Shown: positions 18,014-27,864 of the stretch, piece after piece
Numbering within the stretch: position 1 is the stretch's first letter
Layout of the letters: every line of letters starts with the position of its first letter
Assembly (NCBI RefSeq): GCF_001653565.1
Contig: NZ_LYPB01000077.1
Location: forward strand, 102,881-166,880
Reading direction: 5' to 3'
From: Paenibacillus oryzisoli
GTDB taxonomy: Bacteria; Bacillota; Bacilli; Paenibacillales; NBRC-103111
Length of the DNA stretch: 64,000 bases
Program-made: the position numbers and the translations under genes
Notes under the pieces: generated by a model
What the model was told of the DNA's origin: nothing
What the model saw: the letters and a program-made list of their open reading frames with translations, nothing else
Databases searched by the model: none

Positions 18014-21000
18014 ATGTCAGCTTCCATCATTTCTTACAACAAGAAGAAGCCATATGGCTTTACTTTCTCCCAAAAACAACTGATTTTATTTGGACTCATG
18101 TTCGCTTTTCTCATTGGCATGTTCCAGGGAAACCATGCCTCGGCCGCCGGGCCCATGGTGGTTGACAGTTTCGATGGACCCATCACACAGAACGAGATAA
18201 ACTCCTTCAAATCCTATATTCAGACGGTGGAGCCTGTTGTCTGGCCCAATACCGGCTCCATGCAAAGCGAATATGCGCAGGGTAAAAGCGGTGAGAACAT
18301 CAAAGCGATGGGTCTCATGTATGAGTTAACGTATGATACAGAAATCCTCGATCGAATGATCTATTTCTGTGACGTGCTGCTTTCGCAGCGTAACGATATC
18401 CTCCCTGCTCCATATGGGCAGCGCACCGTGTGGACCAACACGATTGCGCCAGTATGGCCGGGGAATAACGCCGGTACGGCTTCTGCAGATTCAGCCAATG
18501 GCGACTCCATTGGCCATCTTGCCTACTGCGGCAGGCTGATCCTGCAGACACCGGGAATTGCGAACACGATGGTGCCCATCGGCGATGCTTATGGACATGG
18601 CGCGACCTATTTGCAACGGGCCAATACCTTTATTACAGAGGCCGATTATGTGGTTAGCCAATTCCTCTTTCCGAAACTGCTAGATCTTTCTAGAGGGAAT
18701 AAACTGTATTTTCAAACGCAATCTCCTTACATGCCCGGAGGCGTATTCCCGTGGAATCAGCAGATGATGATCACTTACGGCCTGCAGAATCTGGCTGCTG
18801 CTCATGCGATCAAAGGCGATAATCCTTCTCTGGTTTCGCAATACGACGGAATTGTTCAGACGAATCTCAATTGGTTTTTCAGCGACAATTCAGCCAAACA
18901 AACCTATACAGACAGTAAAGGAAACACCGCATACAACTGGGGCTATAATCCGACCTTACTGGGAGGCGAAGATTCTAATCACGGCGCTCTAGACATATCG
19001 GGTTTTTATCGAGCGTTTCTGATCGGTCGTTATGGCATTACAGCGTCGATGATGACGCCATTTGCCAACATGTATGCTGATGTAATGATGAGGGGACCTG
19101 GTGATTACGCGGGTCGAGTTGACGGAACGGACGGAACTGGGCATGGTGCGCCGACGACTTATCCTCGCAGCGGCAATCTCCAATTAGCAGCGCTCCGCCC
19201 GGATGTTTATTACACATTGGCCAATGCGACCATGCCTAATATGACAAGTACAACGATGGCTTCATTCGCCCGTCTTATGTATGTGAAAAACCAAAGATAC
19301 ACGGGCAGTGATACGCAAGCACCGACTACACCGACCAATTTGACCGCAACCGCGCTATCTAGCAGTCAAATCAATTTGAGCTGGACGGCTTCTACAGATA
19401 ACGTGGCCGTTACTGGGTATAACGTCTATCGTGGTGCTACATTAGTGGGTACATCTACAACGACATCCTTCACCGAAACTGGACTCAGTGCTTCGACGGC
19501 CTACAGCTATACGGTAAAAGCGAAGGATGCGGCAGCTAATTTATCAGGGGCAAGCAACACTGCTAGTGCAACCACTTTGGTTTCATCAGGGAATCTCGCA
19601 TTGGGCAAAACCTACAGTGCCTCCACCACATGGAGCACATCCTACTTGGGGGATAAAGCTTTTGATGGAGATGCTGCGACTCGCTGGTCTGCATCGAGCG
19701 GTTCCTTCAACAATCAATGGATAAGCGTCGATTTCGGTGCATCAACTTCTTACAATCAGATAGTAATCAAAGAAATTTCGTTCCCAAGGGTGACCGCTTA
19801 CAAGCTACAGTCCTCGACCGACGGTACCACATATACTGATATCGCCGGAACGACAGGAACGACGATTGGGTCCAATAAAACGATTAGTTTCTCTAATGTG
19901 AGCTCCAGGTATGTAAGACTGTATATCACGTCAGCCAGCAACATACCCAATATCGAAGAGATGGAAGTTTACGGCACAAGCGGAACAGATACTATAGCAC
20001 CTTCGGCACCGTCCAATTTGATAGCAAATGCGGCATCCAGCTCTCAAATTAATTTGAGTTGGTCAGCTTCGACAGACAATGTGGGGGTAACGGGCTATAA
20101 TGTCTATCGCGGTACCACTTTGGTCGGAACTTCGACGACAACCTCTTACAATGATACAGGACTCAGTGCTTCAACTGCCTACAGTTATACGGTAAAAGCA
20201 AAGGACGCGGCAGCTAATGTATCAGGGGCAAGCAATACAGCTAGTGCAACGACACAAGCGCCTTCAGATACACAAGCGCCAACCACACCAACGGGCTTGA
20301 CTGCAACGGCAGCATCCAATAGTCAAATTAATTTGAGCTGGACAGCCTCGACAGATAATGTGGGCGTAACGGAATACAATGTATACCGGGACGGTACATT
20401 AGTTGGGTCTTCCACATCGCCATCATACAGCGATACGGGGCTAACTGCTTCGACTGCTTACAGTTACACGGTAAGAGCAGAGGATGCAGCTGCAAATTTG
20501 TCCGCAGCAAGCAATACAGCGAACGCAACGACGCAATCGGGCGGGGGCAATCTCGCGTTGGGCAGAACGTACAACGCATCTACGATATGGAGTGCCACTT
20601 ATCCTGCGGCAAATGCGTTTGATGGCAGCTCAGCTACCCGCTGGTCAGCATCAAGTGGTTCCTTAAATAACCAATGGGTCAGCGTCGATTTGGGTGCCGC
20701 CACCTCGTTCAATCAAGTTGTTATCAAAGAAATTACCTTCCAGAGGGTGACGGCTTTCAAGCTTCAGTCCTCGAGTGACGGCACAACCTATACAGATATT
20801 GCAGGTACATCGGGCACAACGATCGGCGCTAGTAAGACGATCAACTTCACCGGTGTGAACGCCAGATACTTGCGGTTATATGTAACCACTGCCAGCGCTG
20901 TACCGACAATTGACGAGATAGAGGTATACAACAACATTGGGAATCTCGCTTTAGGCAAAACGTATAATGCATCTACGATATGGAATGCCTCTTATTCGGC

Positions 21001-21337
21001 CGCAAATGCGTTCGATGGAGATACCACCAATGCGTCCCGCTGGTCAGCATCGAGTGGTTCCCTAAATAACCAATGGATCAGCGTCGATTTGGGTGCCGCC
21101 ACCACGTACAATCAGGTAGTAATCAAAGAAGTCACGTTCCAGCGAGTAACATCTTACAAGCTCCAGTCATCGAGCGATGGCACTACCTTTACGGACATTG
21201 CTGGAACATCGGGAACGGCAATCGGTACCAATAAAACGATCAACTTTCCCTCCATTTCATCCAGATATATGCGACTTTATATCAATACGGCAAGCGATAC
21301 TCCGACGATAAACGAGATGGAAATGTATAATCAGTAG
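18014..21337 (+). CDS. Secreted lyase-like protein with three FN3 and three F5/8 type C modules
   Basis: A 1107-residue secreted protein. The signal peptide ends near ASA-AG (about residue 44). Residues about 45-430 form a helical, lyase-like domain with conserved blocks also found in the protein at 23562: GDSIGHLAY, YLQRA, PWNQQMMI, YNWGY and NHGALDISGFYRAF. Then follow FN3 (about 432-522), F5/8 type C (526-652), FN3 (658-747), FN3 (751-842), F5/8 type C (844-972) and F5/8 type C (975-1107). The catalytic family was not recognised with certainty; an (alpha/alpha)-toroid uronate lyase such as PL38 is my best guess. The FN3 and F5/8 modules nearly copy each other and those of the next gene. 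The start at 18014 follows AGAGGG; an in-frame ATG at 17987 is less likely. Confidence 0.7.
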   Translation: MSASIISYNKKKPYGFTFSQKQLILFGLMFAFLIGMFQGNHASAAGPMVVDSFDGPITQNEINSFKSYIQTVEPVVWPNTGSMQSEYAQGKSGENIKAMGLMYELTYDTEILDRMIYFCDVLLSQRNDILPAPYGQRTVWTNTIAPVWPGNNAGTASADSANGDSIGHLAYCGRLILQTPGIANTMVPIGDAYGHGATYLQRANTFITEADYVVSQFLFPKLLDLSRGNKLYFQTQSPYMPGGVFPWNQQMMITYGLQNLAAAHAIKGDNPSLVSQYDGIVQTNLNWFFSDNSAKQTYTDSKGNTAYNWGYNPTLLGGEDSNHGALDISGFYRAFLIGRYGITASMMTPFANMYADVMMRGPGDYAGRVDGTDGTGHGAPTTYPRSGNLQLAALRPDVYYTLANATMPNMTSTTMASFARLMYVKNQRYTGSDTQAPTTPTNLTATALSSSQINLSWTASTDNVAVTGYNVYRGATLVGTSTTTSFTETGLSASTAYSYTVKAKDAAANLSGASNTASATTLVSSGNLALGKTYSASTTWSTSYLGDKAFDGDAATRWSASSGSFNNQWISVDFGASTSYNQIVIKEISFPRVTAYKLQSSTDGTTYTDIAGTTGTTIGSNKTISFSNVSSRYVRLYITSASNIPNIEEMEVYGTSGTDTIAPSAPSNLIANAASSSQINLSWSASTDNVGVTGYNVYRGTTLVGTSTTTSYNDTGLSASTAYSYTVKAKDAAANVSGASNTASATTQAPSDTQAPTTPTGLTATAASNSQINLSWTASTDNVGVTEYNVYRDGTLVGSSTSPSYSDTGLTASTAYSYTVRAEDAAANLSAASNTANATTQSGGGNLALGRTYNASTIWSATYPAANAFDGSSATRWSASSGSLNNQWVSVDLGAATSFNQVVIKEITFQRVTAFKLQSSSDGTTYTDIAGTSGTTIGASKTINFTGVNARYLRLYVTTASAVPTIDEIEVYNNIGNLALGKTYNASTIWNASYSAANAFDGDTTNASRWSASSGSLNNQWISVDLGAATTYNQVVIKEVTFQRVTSYKLQSSSDGTTFTDIAGTSGTAIGTNKTINFPSISSRYMRLYINTASDTPTINEMEMYNQ

Positions 21338-21386
21338 GTCAATTGTCTCTTTTATCTGCGAACAAACTTGAAGTGGAGGTAGTAGC

Positions 21387-23360
21387 ATGGATGAGATCCG
21401 AGTAAGACCTGTCAAGAACAGGAGGAACAAGTGGTCAATTGCTGTGATATGCGTTACCCTTTTTATGGCACCCCTTCTTTCGCCGGCTTTCGAGCAGAGT
21501 GCCCATGCGGCAGGTGAGCAAAAGCCTTTCCCACAACAAGTCAACTATCCTGGGATTATTAAACCGGATCATATTACACAGACTCAAATGAATGCTGATG
21601 TCGCAGCGTACTATACCTCATGGAAATCAAGCTATTTGAAAAACAACTTGTCCTCTTTGCCCGGTGGATACTATGTGAAAGGGGAAATAACCGGAGACAC
21701 TGATGGGTATGTACCTCTAGGCTCTTCCGAGGGTCAAGGATATGGCATGGTTATTACGGCGTTAATGGCAGGCTATGATGAGAATGCCAAAACGATTTAT
21801 GACGGTCTTTTTAAAACAGCTAGAGCTTATAAAAGTGTGCAAAATGCCAACCTCATGGGGTGGGTGGTAGCGGATAACACAGGCGCACAGGGACATTTTG
21901 ACTCCGCGACTGACGGCGATATGGATATTGCTTACTCCCTAATTCTTGCTCATTATCAATGGGGTTCAGCTGGAACGATCAATTACTTAGCGGAAGCCCA
22001 AAAGATGATTACAGATGGTATTAAAGTCAGTAACGTAACGACTAATAACCGATTGAACCTTGGCGATTGGGATGGTAAAAGTGTCTTGAATACGAGACCG
22101 TCTGATTGGATGCTCTCTCATTTAAGAGCCTATTATGACGTTACTGGTGATCAAACCTGGTTGAATGTCATTAATAATCTGTATAGTGTTTACAGTTCGT
22201 TCAGCACTTCCTATTCACCAAGCACAGGCCTGATTTCGGATTTTGTTGTTGGCAATCCGCCTCAACCGGCTCCCACTAATTATTTGGATGAGTTTCCTGA
22301 AACGAACGAGTATAACTATAATGCGGCACGTGTACCGCTCCGAATCGTTATGGATTACGCGCTCTATGGAGATGTGAGAGGTAAAACAATTGCTGATAAA
22401 ATGGCTGTTTGGATTAAAGCGAAAACAGGCGGTAATCCGAACAATGTGAAAGACGGTTATAAGTTGGATGGAACCGTGACCGGTTCTGCTAGCGGACCAG
22501 CAGGCGTTTTCGTCTCTCCTTTCATTGCAGCAGCCGTTACGAACAGCAGCCATCAAGCCTGGATTAATGCGGGATGGGATTGGATGAAAAGTCATAAAAC
22601 AGGCTACTATGACGAAAGCTATACGTTGTTAAACATGCTTTTCATCTCAGGGAACTGGTGGAAGCCAGTAGCAGGAGGCACTACGGATACGCAGTCGCCA
22701 ACGGCACCAACGAATTTGACGGCATCACCAGTTTCAGGCAGTCAAATCGATTTGAGCTGGGCGGCATCAACAGACAATGTAGGCGTAACGGGCTACGATG
22801 TATTTCGTGGAGCTGCGCTTGTCGGATCTTCGACGACAACTTCGTTTACCGATACGGGACTCACTGCATCGACCACATACAGCTATACGGTAAAAGCAAA
22901 GGACGCTGCAAGCAATGTTTCTGCTGCTAGCAATACGATCAGCGCAACGACGTTGGCAGCAGGGGGTAATCTTGCATTGGGCAAAACATATAGTGCCTCA
23001 ACCATATGGAATGCGTCTTATCCTGCCGCAAATGCATTCGATGGAGACATTTCCAATACGTCCCGTTGGTCCGCATCAAATGGTTCCCTGAATAACCAAT
23101 GGATCAGCATCGATTTCGGTGCTGCCGCCACGTTCAATCAAGTAGTGATGAAAGAAATCACGTTCCAGAGGGTAACTTCTTACAAGCTGCAGTTCTCGAA
23201 CGATGGAACATCCTATTCGGACATTGCCGGAACATCGGGAACCGCAATCGGTGCTAGTCAAACAGTGAACTTCTCCCAGGTGACTTCCAGGTACCTGAGG
23301 CTGTACATCAACACGGCAAGTGCTGTACCGACGATTAATGAGATGGAAGTGTATAATTAA
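21387..23360 (+). CDS. Secreted GH8 glycanase with FN3 and F5/8 type C modules
   Basis: A 657-residue secreted enzyme. The signal peptide ends at AHA-A (about residue 42). The GH8 domain (about 45-430) has the general acid in SSEGQGYGM (Glu115) and the acidic cluster in DSATDGDMDIAY (Asp176, 178, 180), plus LNLGDWDG and PSDWM. GH8 members cut beta-1,4 or mixed beta-glucan, xylan or chitosan inside the chain with inversion; the substrate cannot be told here. One FN3 module (432-522) and one F5/8 type C module (526-657) follow, very like those in the gene 49 bp upstream. AGTGGAGGTAG precedes the start. A terminator follows at 23371. Confidence 0.88.
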   Translation: MDEIRVRPVKNRRNKWSIAVICVTLFMAPLLSPAFEQSAHAAGEQKPFPQQVNYPGIIKPDHITQTQMNADVAAYYTSWKSSYLKNNLSSLPGGYYVKGEITGDTDGYVPLGSSEGQGYGMVITALMAGYDENAKTIYDGLFKTARAYKSVQNANLMGWVVADNTGAQGHFDSATDGDMDIAYSLILAHYQWGSAGTINYLAEAQKMITDGIKVSNVTTNNRLNLGDWDGKSVLNTRPSDWMLSHLRAYYDVTGDQTWLNVINNLYSVYSSFSTSYSPSTGLISDFVVGNPPQPAPTNYLDEFPETNEYNYNAARVPLRIVMDYALYGDVRGKTIADKMAVWIKAKTGGNPNNVKDGYKLDGTVTGSASGPAGVFVSPFIAAAVTNSSHQAWINAGWDWMKSHKTGYYDESYTLLNMLFISGNWWKPVAGGTTDTQSPTAPTNLTASPVSGSQIDLSWAASTDNVGVTGYDVFRGAALVGSSTTTSFTDTGLTASTTYSYTVKAKDAASNVSAASNTISATTLAAGGNLALGKTYSASTIWNASYPAANAFDGDISNTSRWSASNGSLNNQWISIDFGAAATFNQVVMKEITFQRVTSYKLQFSNDGTSYSDIAGTSGTAIGASQTVNFSQVTSRYLRLYINTASAVPTINEMEVYN

Positions 23361-23370
23361 TATAGACATG

Positions 23371-23411
23371 AACGACTACAAAGCCGTAATAGGTTATGTG
23401 GTCGTTTTTTT
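23371..23411 (+). terminator. Terminator after the GH8 gene
   Basis: AACGACTACA (23371-23380) pairs with TGTGGTCGTT (23397-23406) with one G-T pair, followed by a run of T. It separates the GH8 gene from the promoter region of the gene at 23562. Confidence 0.8.
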
Positions 23412-23465
23412 ACATAGGAACTTAATTACGATCCACGATGAATGGAGAATCATAATTTTGTTGAA

Positions 23466-23488
23466 TAGGTGCTTAAAAAACTAGTATG
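23466..23488 (+). promoter_or_regulatory. Second copy of the 23-bp element, upstream of the lyase-like gene
   Basis: Identical over 23 bases to 13247-13269, with different flanks on both sides. Its end is 73 bp before the start codon at 23562, against 57 bp for the other copy. TAGTAT at 23482-23487 may be the -10 box. This ties the lyase gene to the second transport operon. Confidence 0.6.
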
Positions 23489-23520
23489 CGAGCAAGTGAC
23501 ACAAAAACTATGATTAATAA

Positions 23521-23534
23521 TGAAAGCGATTACA
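23521..23534 (+). promoter_or_regulatory. Possible cre (CcpA) site
   Basis: TGAAAGCGATTACA differs from the cre consensus TGWAARCGYTWNCA at one position. It lies just downstream of the putative -10 box, a position where CcpA would repress. Confidence 0.5.
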
Positions 23535-23561
23535 ATAATGCGAAAATAAGGAGGGTACATA

Positions 23562-26500
23562 ATGTTAGCTGCAAATCCAGCGAAAATGACGAAAGGATGG
23601 CGCAAATTACTGGTCTCATGCTTGGCGATTACGATAAGTTGCTCCGGAATATGGGCTCCTTTAATGCCAAACGCATCTGCTGCCACAGGGGTGCCTATGG
23701 TGGTTAGCAGCCTAGACGGTCCTGTCACACAAGAGGAGATTCATTCGTTTAAGCAATATATTTTATCTACTTCTGTCGGTCTGCCAGTTAGTAATATTGG
23801 CAATGATTTCGTATATGGTCCAAGCGGTCAGAATGTTGAAGCAATGGGCTATATGTACGAAATTAGTGGAGATCAAGCTATACTCGATCGGATGATTTCA
23901 TTTAGCGAGAATATGCTTTCTGCTAGGAATAATTCAGTTACCGGCCGTGTTTTATGGAATGGAAACAGGGAGCTGGCATGGCCAAACAAAAAGGTTGGCG
24001 AAGTTAATAGTGATGGTTTGCTCATTGATGGTTATTCAGGCAGCGAGAATGGCGATGTGATTGGACACATTGCTTACAGTGCGGAACTGATTCTTAAGAA
24101 CAAGTCATTGTGGAATCAAGTTGTTCCTTATGGCAATGGCTCTCTATACGGTGAGACGTATTTGCAACGTGCGAAATCTTACATCACCGAGTTAGATAAA
24201 TCCATAGATACCTATATGATCCCGAATTTCGTGAAGCCAGATACCTTGCGCCAGTATTGGCCGAACGATGCACGCTGGAGTACAACGGGAAGTGGAGCTC
24301 CTAATTCAGCGATTCCATGGAATCAGCAAATGATGATCAATAACGGTTTTATGCGTTTGGCGGAATGTCATGAACTTCTAGCCGACGATCCGACAAGAGT
24401 AGACCTCTATGACCGCATTGTCCAAGCATCGATCGATTGGTTTACAGCTTCCTTAGAACCCTATCAAGTACAAGGTCATGATGTGTATAAATGGTGGTAT
24501 GTGGCCGACTACTTCGGTAAAGTCGAGGATGCCGACGGTGTTCATGCGGCGAATGATATCATGGGCATGACGAGGGCGTATGATCGCGGGAAGTACGGCG
24601 TTACGCAAGACACATTAATTAAACTTTCCAATACCATTCGTTATGTGATCGCTACGGGTACAGGCAACTTCTATTGTAAAGTGGATGGACTCCCAACGAA
24701 CTGCACGTTAACGAATCTCTGGAGTGAGTACCTTCATATTTCACCGTACAATCCAGATCCAACGGTATATAAATTGCTTGCAAATCCCTATTATATGAGT
24801 ACGGTTTTAACCAGTCCCATCTATTTTGCCCGCATCATGTGGGTGAAAGACCATATGAGCTGGACGCGTCAGGTTGATGCTGAGTTATCGCCAACGTGGG
24901 AAGCGGAAAGTTACTCAAGCAGGGAAGGTTATTTTAAAAGAGGGGCTTGTGACACGTGCTCCAAAGGCGCTTTCATGCAATCTCCTGAAGATGCATCAGG
25001 CTCTCTAACGTATGCCTTGAACGTTATTCATGGCGGCAGTGTGTATCTACATGTATTAGGCTCCTCAAGTGGTGCAGCTGAAGGAAGCCTCCAGGTATCC
25101 GTGGATGAAGGGACTGATGTCCATTTACCTGCAGCTGCGGGATCGACTTGGGGATGGACGACGGCCGAACTGCCTTTTGCATTAACAGATGGATTCCATG
25201 AGATTAACATAAAATCGCAAGGAAACGGTGCCCGGCTGGATAAGCTCGTTTTGTCTAAGAGCCCCACACCGCCACTTGAATCATTATTGCCGAGATTAAC
25301 GGGTATTCAAGTCAACGGTGTATCGATTGATAATTTCTCACCATCGACGTATACCTATGCTGTAGCTCTGCCGCTGGGTACGAAAGTCATACCAACAATC
25401 AGCGCTGAGAGCGATCATATTGTGGAGATTGCACAGCCGCAGCAGGTGTTCGGAACAGCTGTCATTACTGTGAAAGATCGACAAGATCCCTATTTGCAAG
25501 CGAAATATGAGGTGCAAATGACCGGATACCCGATCTATGGAGAGGTACCAGATCGTTTTATTACCTATCCGATCCAGGCTGTGTCGGCAAGCGCAGGTTA
25601 TCATGCTAGCTTCCCGCCTGCGAGTGCCATCGATGGTGATTTGACGACCCGTTATGCGGCAAAGGGGATTACCCATTGGATTCAATTCGATCTTGGCGAA
25701 GTGAAGCCGATTCGATCAGTGCTTCTTGCATTCCTGAAAGGGGATGTCGACAAATATAATTTTGATTTGCAGGTTTCAGAAGACGGAATGAACTGGAAGA
25801 CTGTGTATAGTGGCAAAAGCAGCGGAAAAACAGCAGGCTTAGAGATTTTTCAGTTCGGGAAAGAAAATGCGCGATATGTCAAATACAACGGGAAAGGCAA
25901 TTCAAAGGATACGTGGAACAATATCAATGAAATTTATATTGGCGGAGATTCTGATGTGACCGCGCCAACTACGAAAGATGATGCGGGAAGCGGATGGCAC
26001 AAAGATGCACAAACGATTCACCTTGCTGCAACGGATGGCGGAAGTGGCGTTGCACATACGTATTTCAGTGTAAATGGCGGCCTCTTCGCAGAAGGAACTA
26101 CGTTACAGGTCGATGGCGAAGGTACGACGGTACTCAGGTATTACAGCGTTGATGGGGCTGGCAACGAGGAAGATCAGAGATCAACAACGATTCAATTGGA
26201 TCGAAGTGGTCCTCGTATCACCTCATCAGTCTCCATGGCTGTTTACGTAACAGACACCATTCACTTGGACTTTGGCATTACGGATGCCCTAAGTGGCGTT
26301 GCGAATCAAACGATTCAACTGGACGGCAAACCGATCGATTCGCCATATGTCATTGAACCGATGTCACTTACACGGGGGAACCACCTGGTTTCTGTTACTG
26401 CGATAGATCGGGCAGGCAATACATCAACGCAGCAATTTAACCTGCAAGTTCAAATGGACTTAGATCACTTGGACGAAGTATTAACGATTGCGAAACAAAA

Positions 26501-26693
26501 AGGTTGGATCAAAAATGAAGGCATCTATCGAGGATTAATGACCTTGGTTAACCTCATTCAGAAGGCATCGAAACTAGACCTTAATCCTAAGCTAGATGCA
26601 CTACAAGCACTTATTCAAGCACAAAAAGGTAAATTCATTGAGGAAACGTTGGCAGCCCAATTGCTGGACTGGTTAAGAGCTTTACGGAATTAG
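23562..26693 (+). CDS. Secreted lyase-like protein with CBM, F5/8 type C and Ig-like modules
   Basis: A 1043-residue secreted protein, paralog of the lyase-like domain at 18014. The signal peptide ends at NASA-A (about 41). The lyase-like domain (about 45-435) shares GDVIGHIAY, YLQRA, PWNQQMMIN, YKWWY and VHAANDIMGMTRAYD. Next come a CBM6/35-like module (443-567, WEAESYSS start), a cadherin-like beta domain (575-660), an F5/8 type C module (665-800), two Ig/OmpL47-like domains (803-965) and a helical C-terminal tail. The tail modules differ wholly from those at 18014, so the two proteins share only the catalytic part. Family unproven; a uronate lyase is inferred. The ribosome site is AAGGAGGG. 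The upstream region holds the 23-bp element and a cre-like site. Confidence 0.72.
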   Translation: MLAANPAKMTKGWRKLLVSCLAITISCSGIWAPLMPNASAATGVPMVVSSLDGPVTQEEIHSFKQYILSTSVGLPVSNIGNDFVYGPSGQNVEAMGYMYEISGDQAILDRMISFSENMLSARNNSVTGRVLWNGNRELAWPNKKVGEVNSDGLLIDGYSGSENGDVIGHIAYSAELILKNKSLWNQVVPYGNGSLYGETYLQRAKSYITELDKSIDTYMIPNFVKPDTLRQYWPNDARWSTTGSGAPNSAIPWNQQMMINNGFMRLAECHELLADDPTRVDLYDRIVQASIDWFTASLEPYQVQGHDVYKWWYVADYFGKVEDADGVHAANDIMGMTRAYDRGKYGVTQDTLIKLSNTIRYVIATGTGNFYCKVDGLPTNCTLTNLWSEYLHISPYNPDPTVYKLLANPYYMSTVLTSPIYFARIMWVKDHMSWTRQVDAELSPTWEAESYSSREGYFKRGACDTCSKGAFMQSPEDASGSLTYALNVIHGGSVYLHVLGSSSGAAEGSLQVSVDEGTDVHLPAAAGSTWGWTTAELPFALTDGFHEINIKSQGNGARLDKLVLSKSPTPPLESLLPRLTGIQVNGVSIDNFSPSTYTYAVALPLGTKVIPTISAESDHIVEIAQPQQVFGTAVITVKDRQDPYLQAKYEVQMTGYPIYGEVPDRFITYPIQAVSASAGYHASFPPASAIDGDLTTRYAAKGITHWIQFDLGEVKPIRSVLLAFLKGDVDKYNFDLQVSEDGMNWKTVYSGKSSGKTAGLEIFQFGKENARYVKYNGKGNSKDTWNNINEIYIGGDSDVTAPTTKDDAGSGWHKDAQTIHLAATDGGSGVAHTYFSVNGGLFAEGTTLQVDGEGTTVLRYYSVDGAGNEEDQRSTTIQLDRSGPRITSSVSMAVYVTDTIHLDFGITDALSGVANQTIQLDGKPIDSPYVIEPMSLTRGNHLVSVTAIDRAGNTSTQQFNLQVQMDLDHLDEVLTIAKQKGWIKNEGIYRGLMTLVNLIQKASKLDLNPKLDALQALIQAQKGKFIEETLAAQLLDWLRALRN

Positions 26694-26710
26694 TAGTAAA
26701 GATACTGAAC

Positions 26711-26746
26711 AAGAACCGTCCGGGTGGATGACCTAGGCGGTTCTTT
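26711..26746 (+). terminator. Probable terminator after the lyase-like gene
   Basis: AAGAACCG (26711-26718) pairs with CGGTTCTT (26738-26745), with an inner GGT/ACC pairing. The T tail is short (TTTG), so it may be leaky. Confidence 0.55.
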
Positions 26747-26887
26747 GTGTCATAAACGACGCTCCATCATAAAAAAAGACATAGGGGTATAAGTATGAAC
26801 AATGACAAAGGGGAACAGCGATAGTAACATCGAATCGAAGGTCGAGTATTCTCACTCTTTGGCAATTTCTGATAAGGAGGTCCTAGC

Positions 26888-27838
26888 ATGCAGTACAGAC
26901 GATTAGGCAACAGTGGCTTAAAAGTAAGTGAACTCAGTCTAGGCAGTTGGTTAACCTATGGTGGTGCGATCGATGCCAAACAATCGGAATCGATTATTTA
27001 TAAAGCCTACGAGTTAGGCATCAATCTGTTCGATACAGCGAATGTGTATCATAAGGGAGAGGCAGAACGTGTGGTGGGCAGGGCACTGTCCAAGTATTTA
27101 AGGGATTCCTACGTGCTAGCGTCCAAGGTATGTGTGCCCATGGGGGACGGGCCTAATGACCGCGGATTGTCCCGTAAACATATTAGGGAACAATGCGATG
27201 CCAGCTTGCTAAGACTCGGTGTGGATTACATTGACCTGTATCAATGCCATAGGTATGACACGGATACGCCACTTGAAGAGACGCTTCGCGCCTTGGATGA
27301 TCTGGTCGCGCAAGGTAAGGTCCTTTACACGGGGGTTAGCATGTGGAAATCTGAGCAACTGCTTGATGCCGTTCATATGGCCAAGGCGCTGCGATTACAT
27401 CCAATCATCTCAAATCAACCCCAATATCATATGTTTCGGCGCGGCATCGAAAAGGAAATTGTTTCCTTAAGTGCAAGAGAAGGAATCGGGCAGATCGTTT
27501 TTTCGCCGCTAGCTCAAGGGATATTGACGGGTAAATATAAACCGGGAATGCCGTTCCCAAGCGATTCAAGGGCAGGGGATCCCGAGCAGAATGGCGCTAT
27601 TTTTCAACTGATGAAGGATGAGCAGCTAAGTAAGGTGGAGAAGCTAATACCCATCGCAGAGCGTAATGAATTAACTCTGGCACAGTTAGCATTGGCATGG
27701 ATCCTGCGGTTAGAGAATGTTGCTAGCTGTATTATTGGTGCTTCTCGCCCCCAACAAGTGGAAGAGAATGTTAGGGCGTCGGGGGTCAAACTTTCCGAAA
27801 CGGATCTATTGGATATTGAACGGATATTACAGGCTTAG
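26888..27838 (+). CDS. Aldo/keto reductase
   Basis: A 316-residue NADPH-dependent aldo/keto reductase of the potassium-channel beta/YghZ type, (beta/alpha)8 barrel, cytoplasmic. The catalytic tetrad can be read as Asp and Tyr in FDTANVYHKGEAE, Lys in LASKV and His in LYQCHRYD; IIGASRPQQVEEN is the usual cofactor segment. It starts after AAGGAGGT and leads the operon 26888-34418 (gaps of 15-33 bp). It could act on a free sugar or aldehyde released by the following hydrolases, which is inferred only from context. Confidence 0.87.
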   Translation: MQYRRLGNSGLKVSELSLGSWLTYGGAIDAKQSESIIYKAYELGINLFDTANVYHKGEAERVVGRALSKYLRDSYVLASKVCVPMGDGPNDRGLSRKHIREQCDASLLRLGVDYIDLYQCHRYDTDTPLEETLRALDDLVAQGKVLYTGVSMWKSEQLLDAVHMAKALRLHPIISNQPQYHMFRRGIEKEIVSLSAREGIGQIVFSPLAQGILTGKYKPGMPFPSDSRAGDPEQNGAIFQLMKDEQLSKVEKLIPIAERNELTLAQLALAWILRLENVASCIIGASRPQQVEENVRASGVKLSETDLLDIERILQA

Positions 27839-27864
27839 GCTGTTGCAGAAAAGGGGGAACTACG

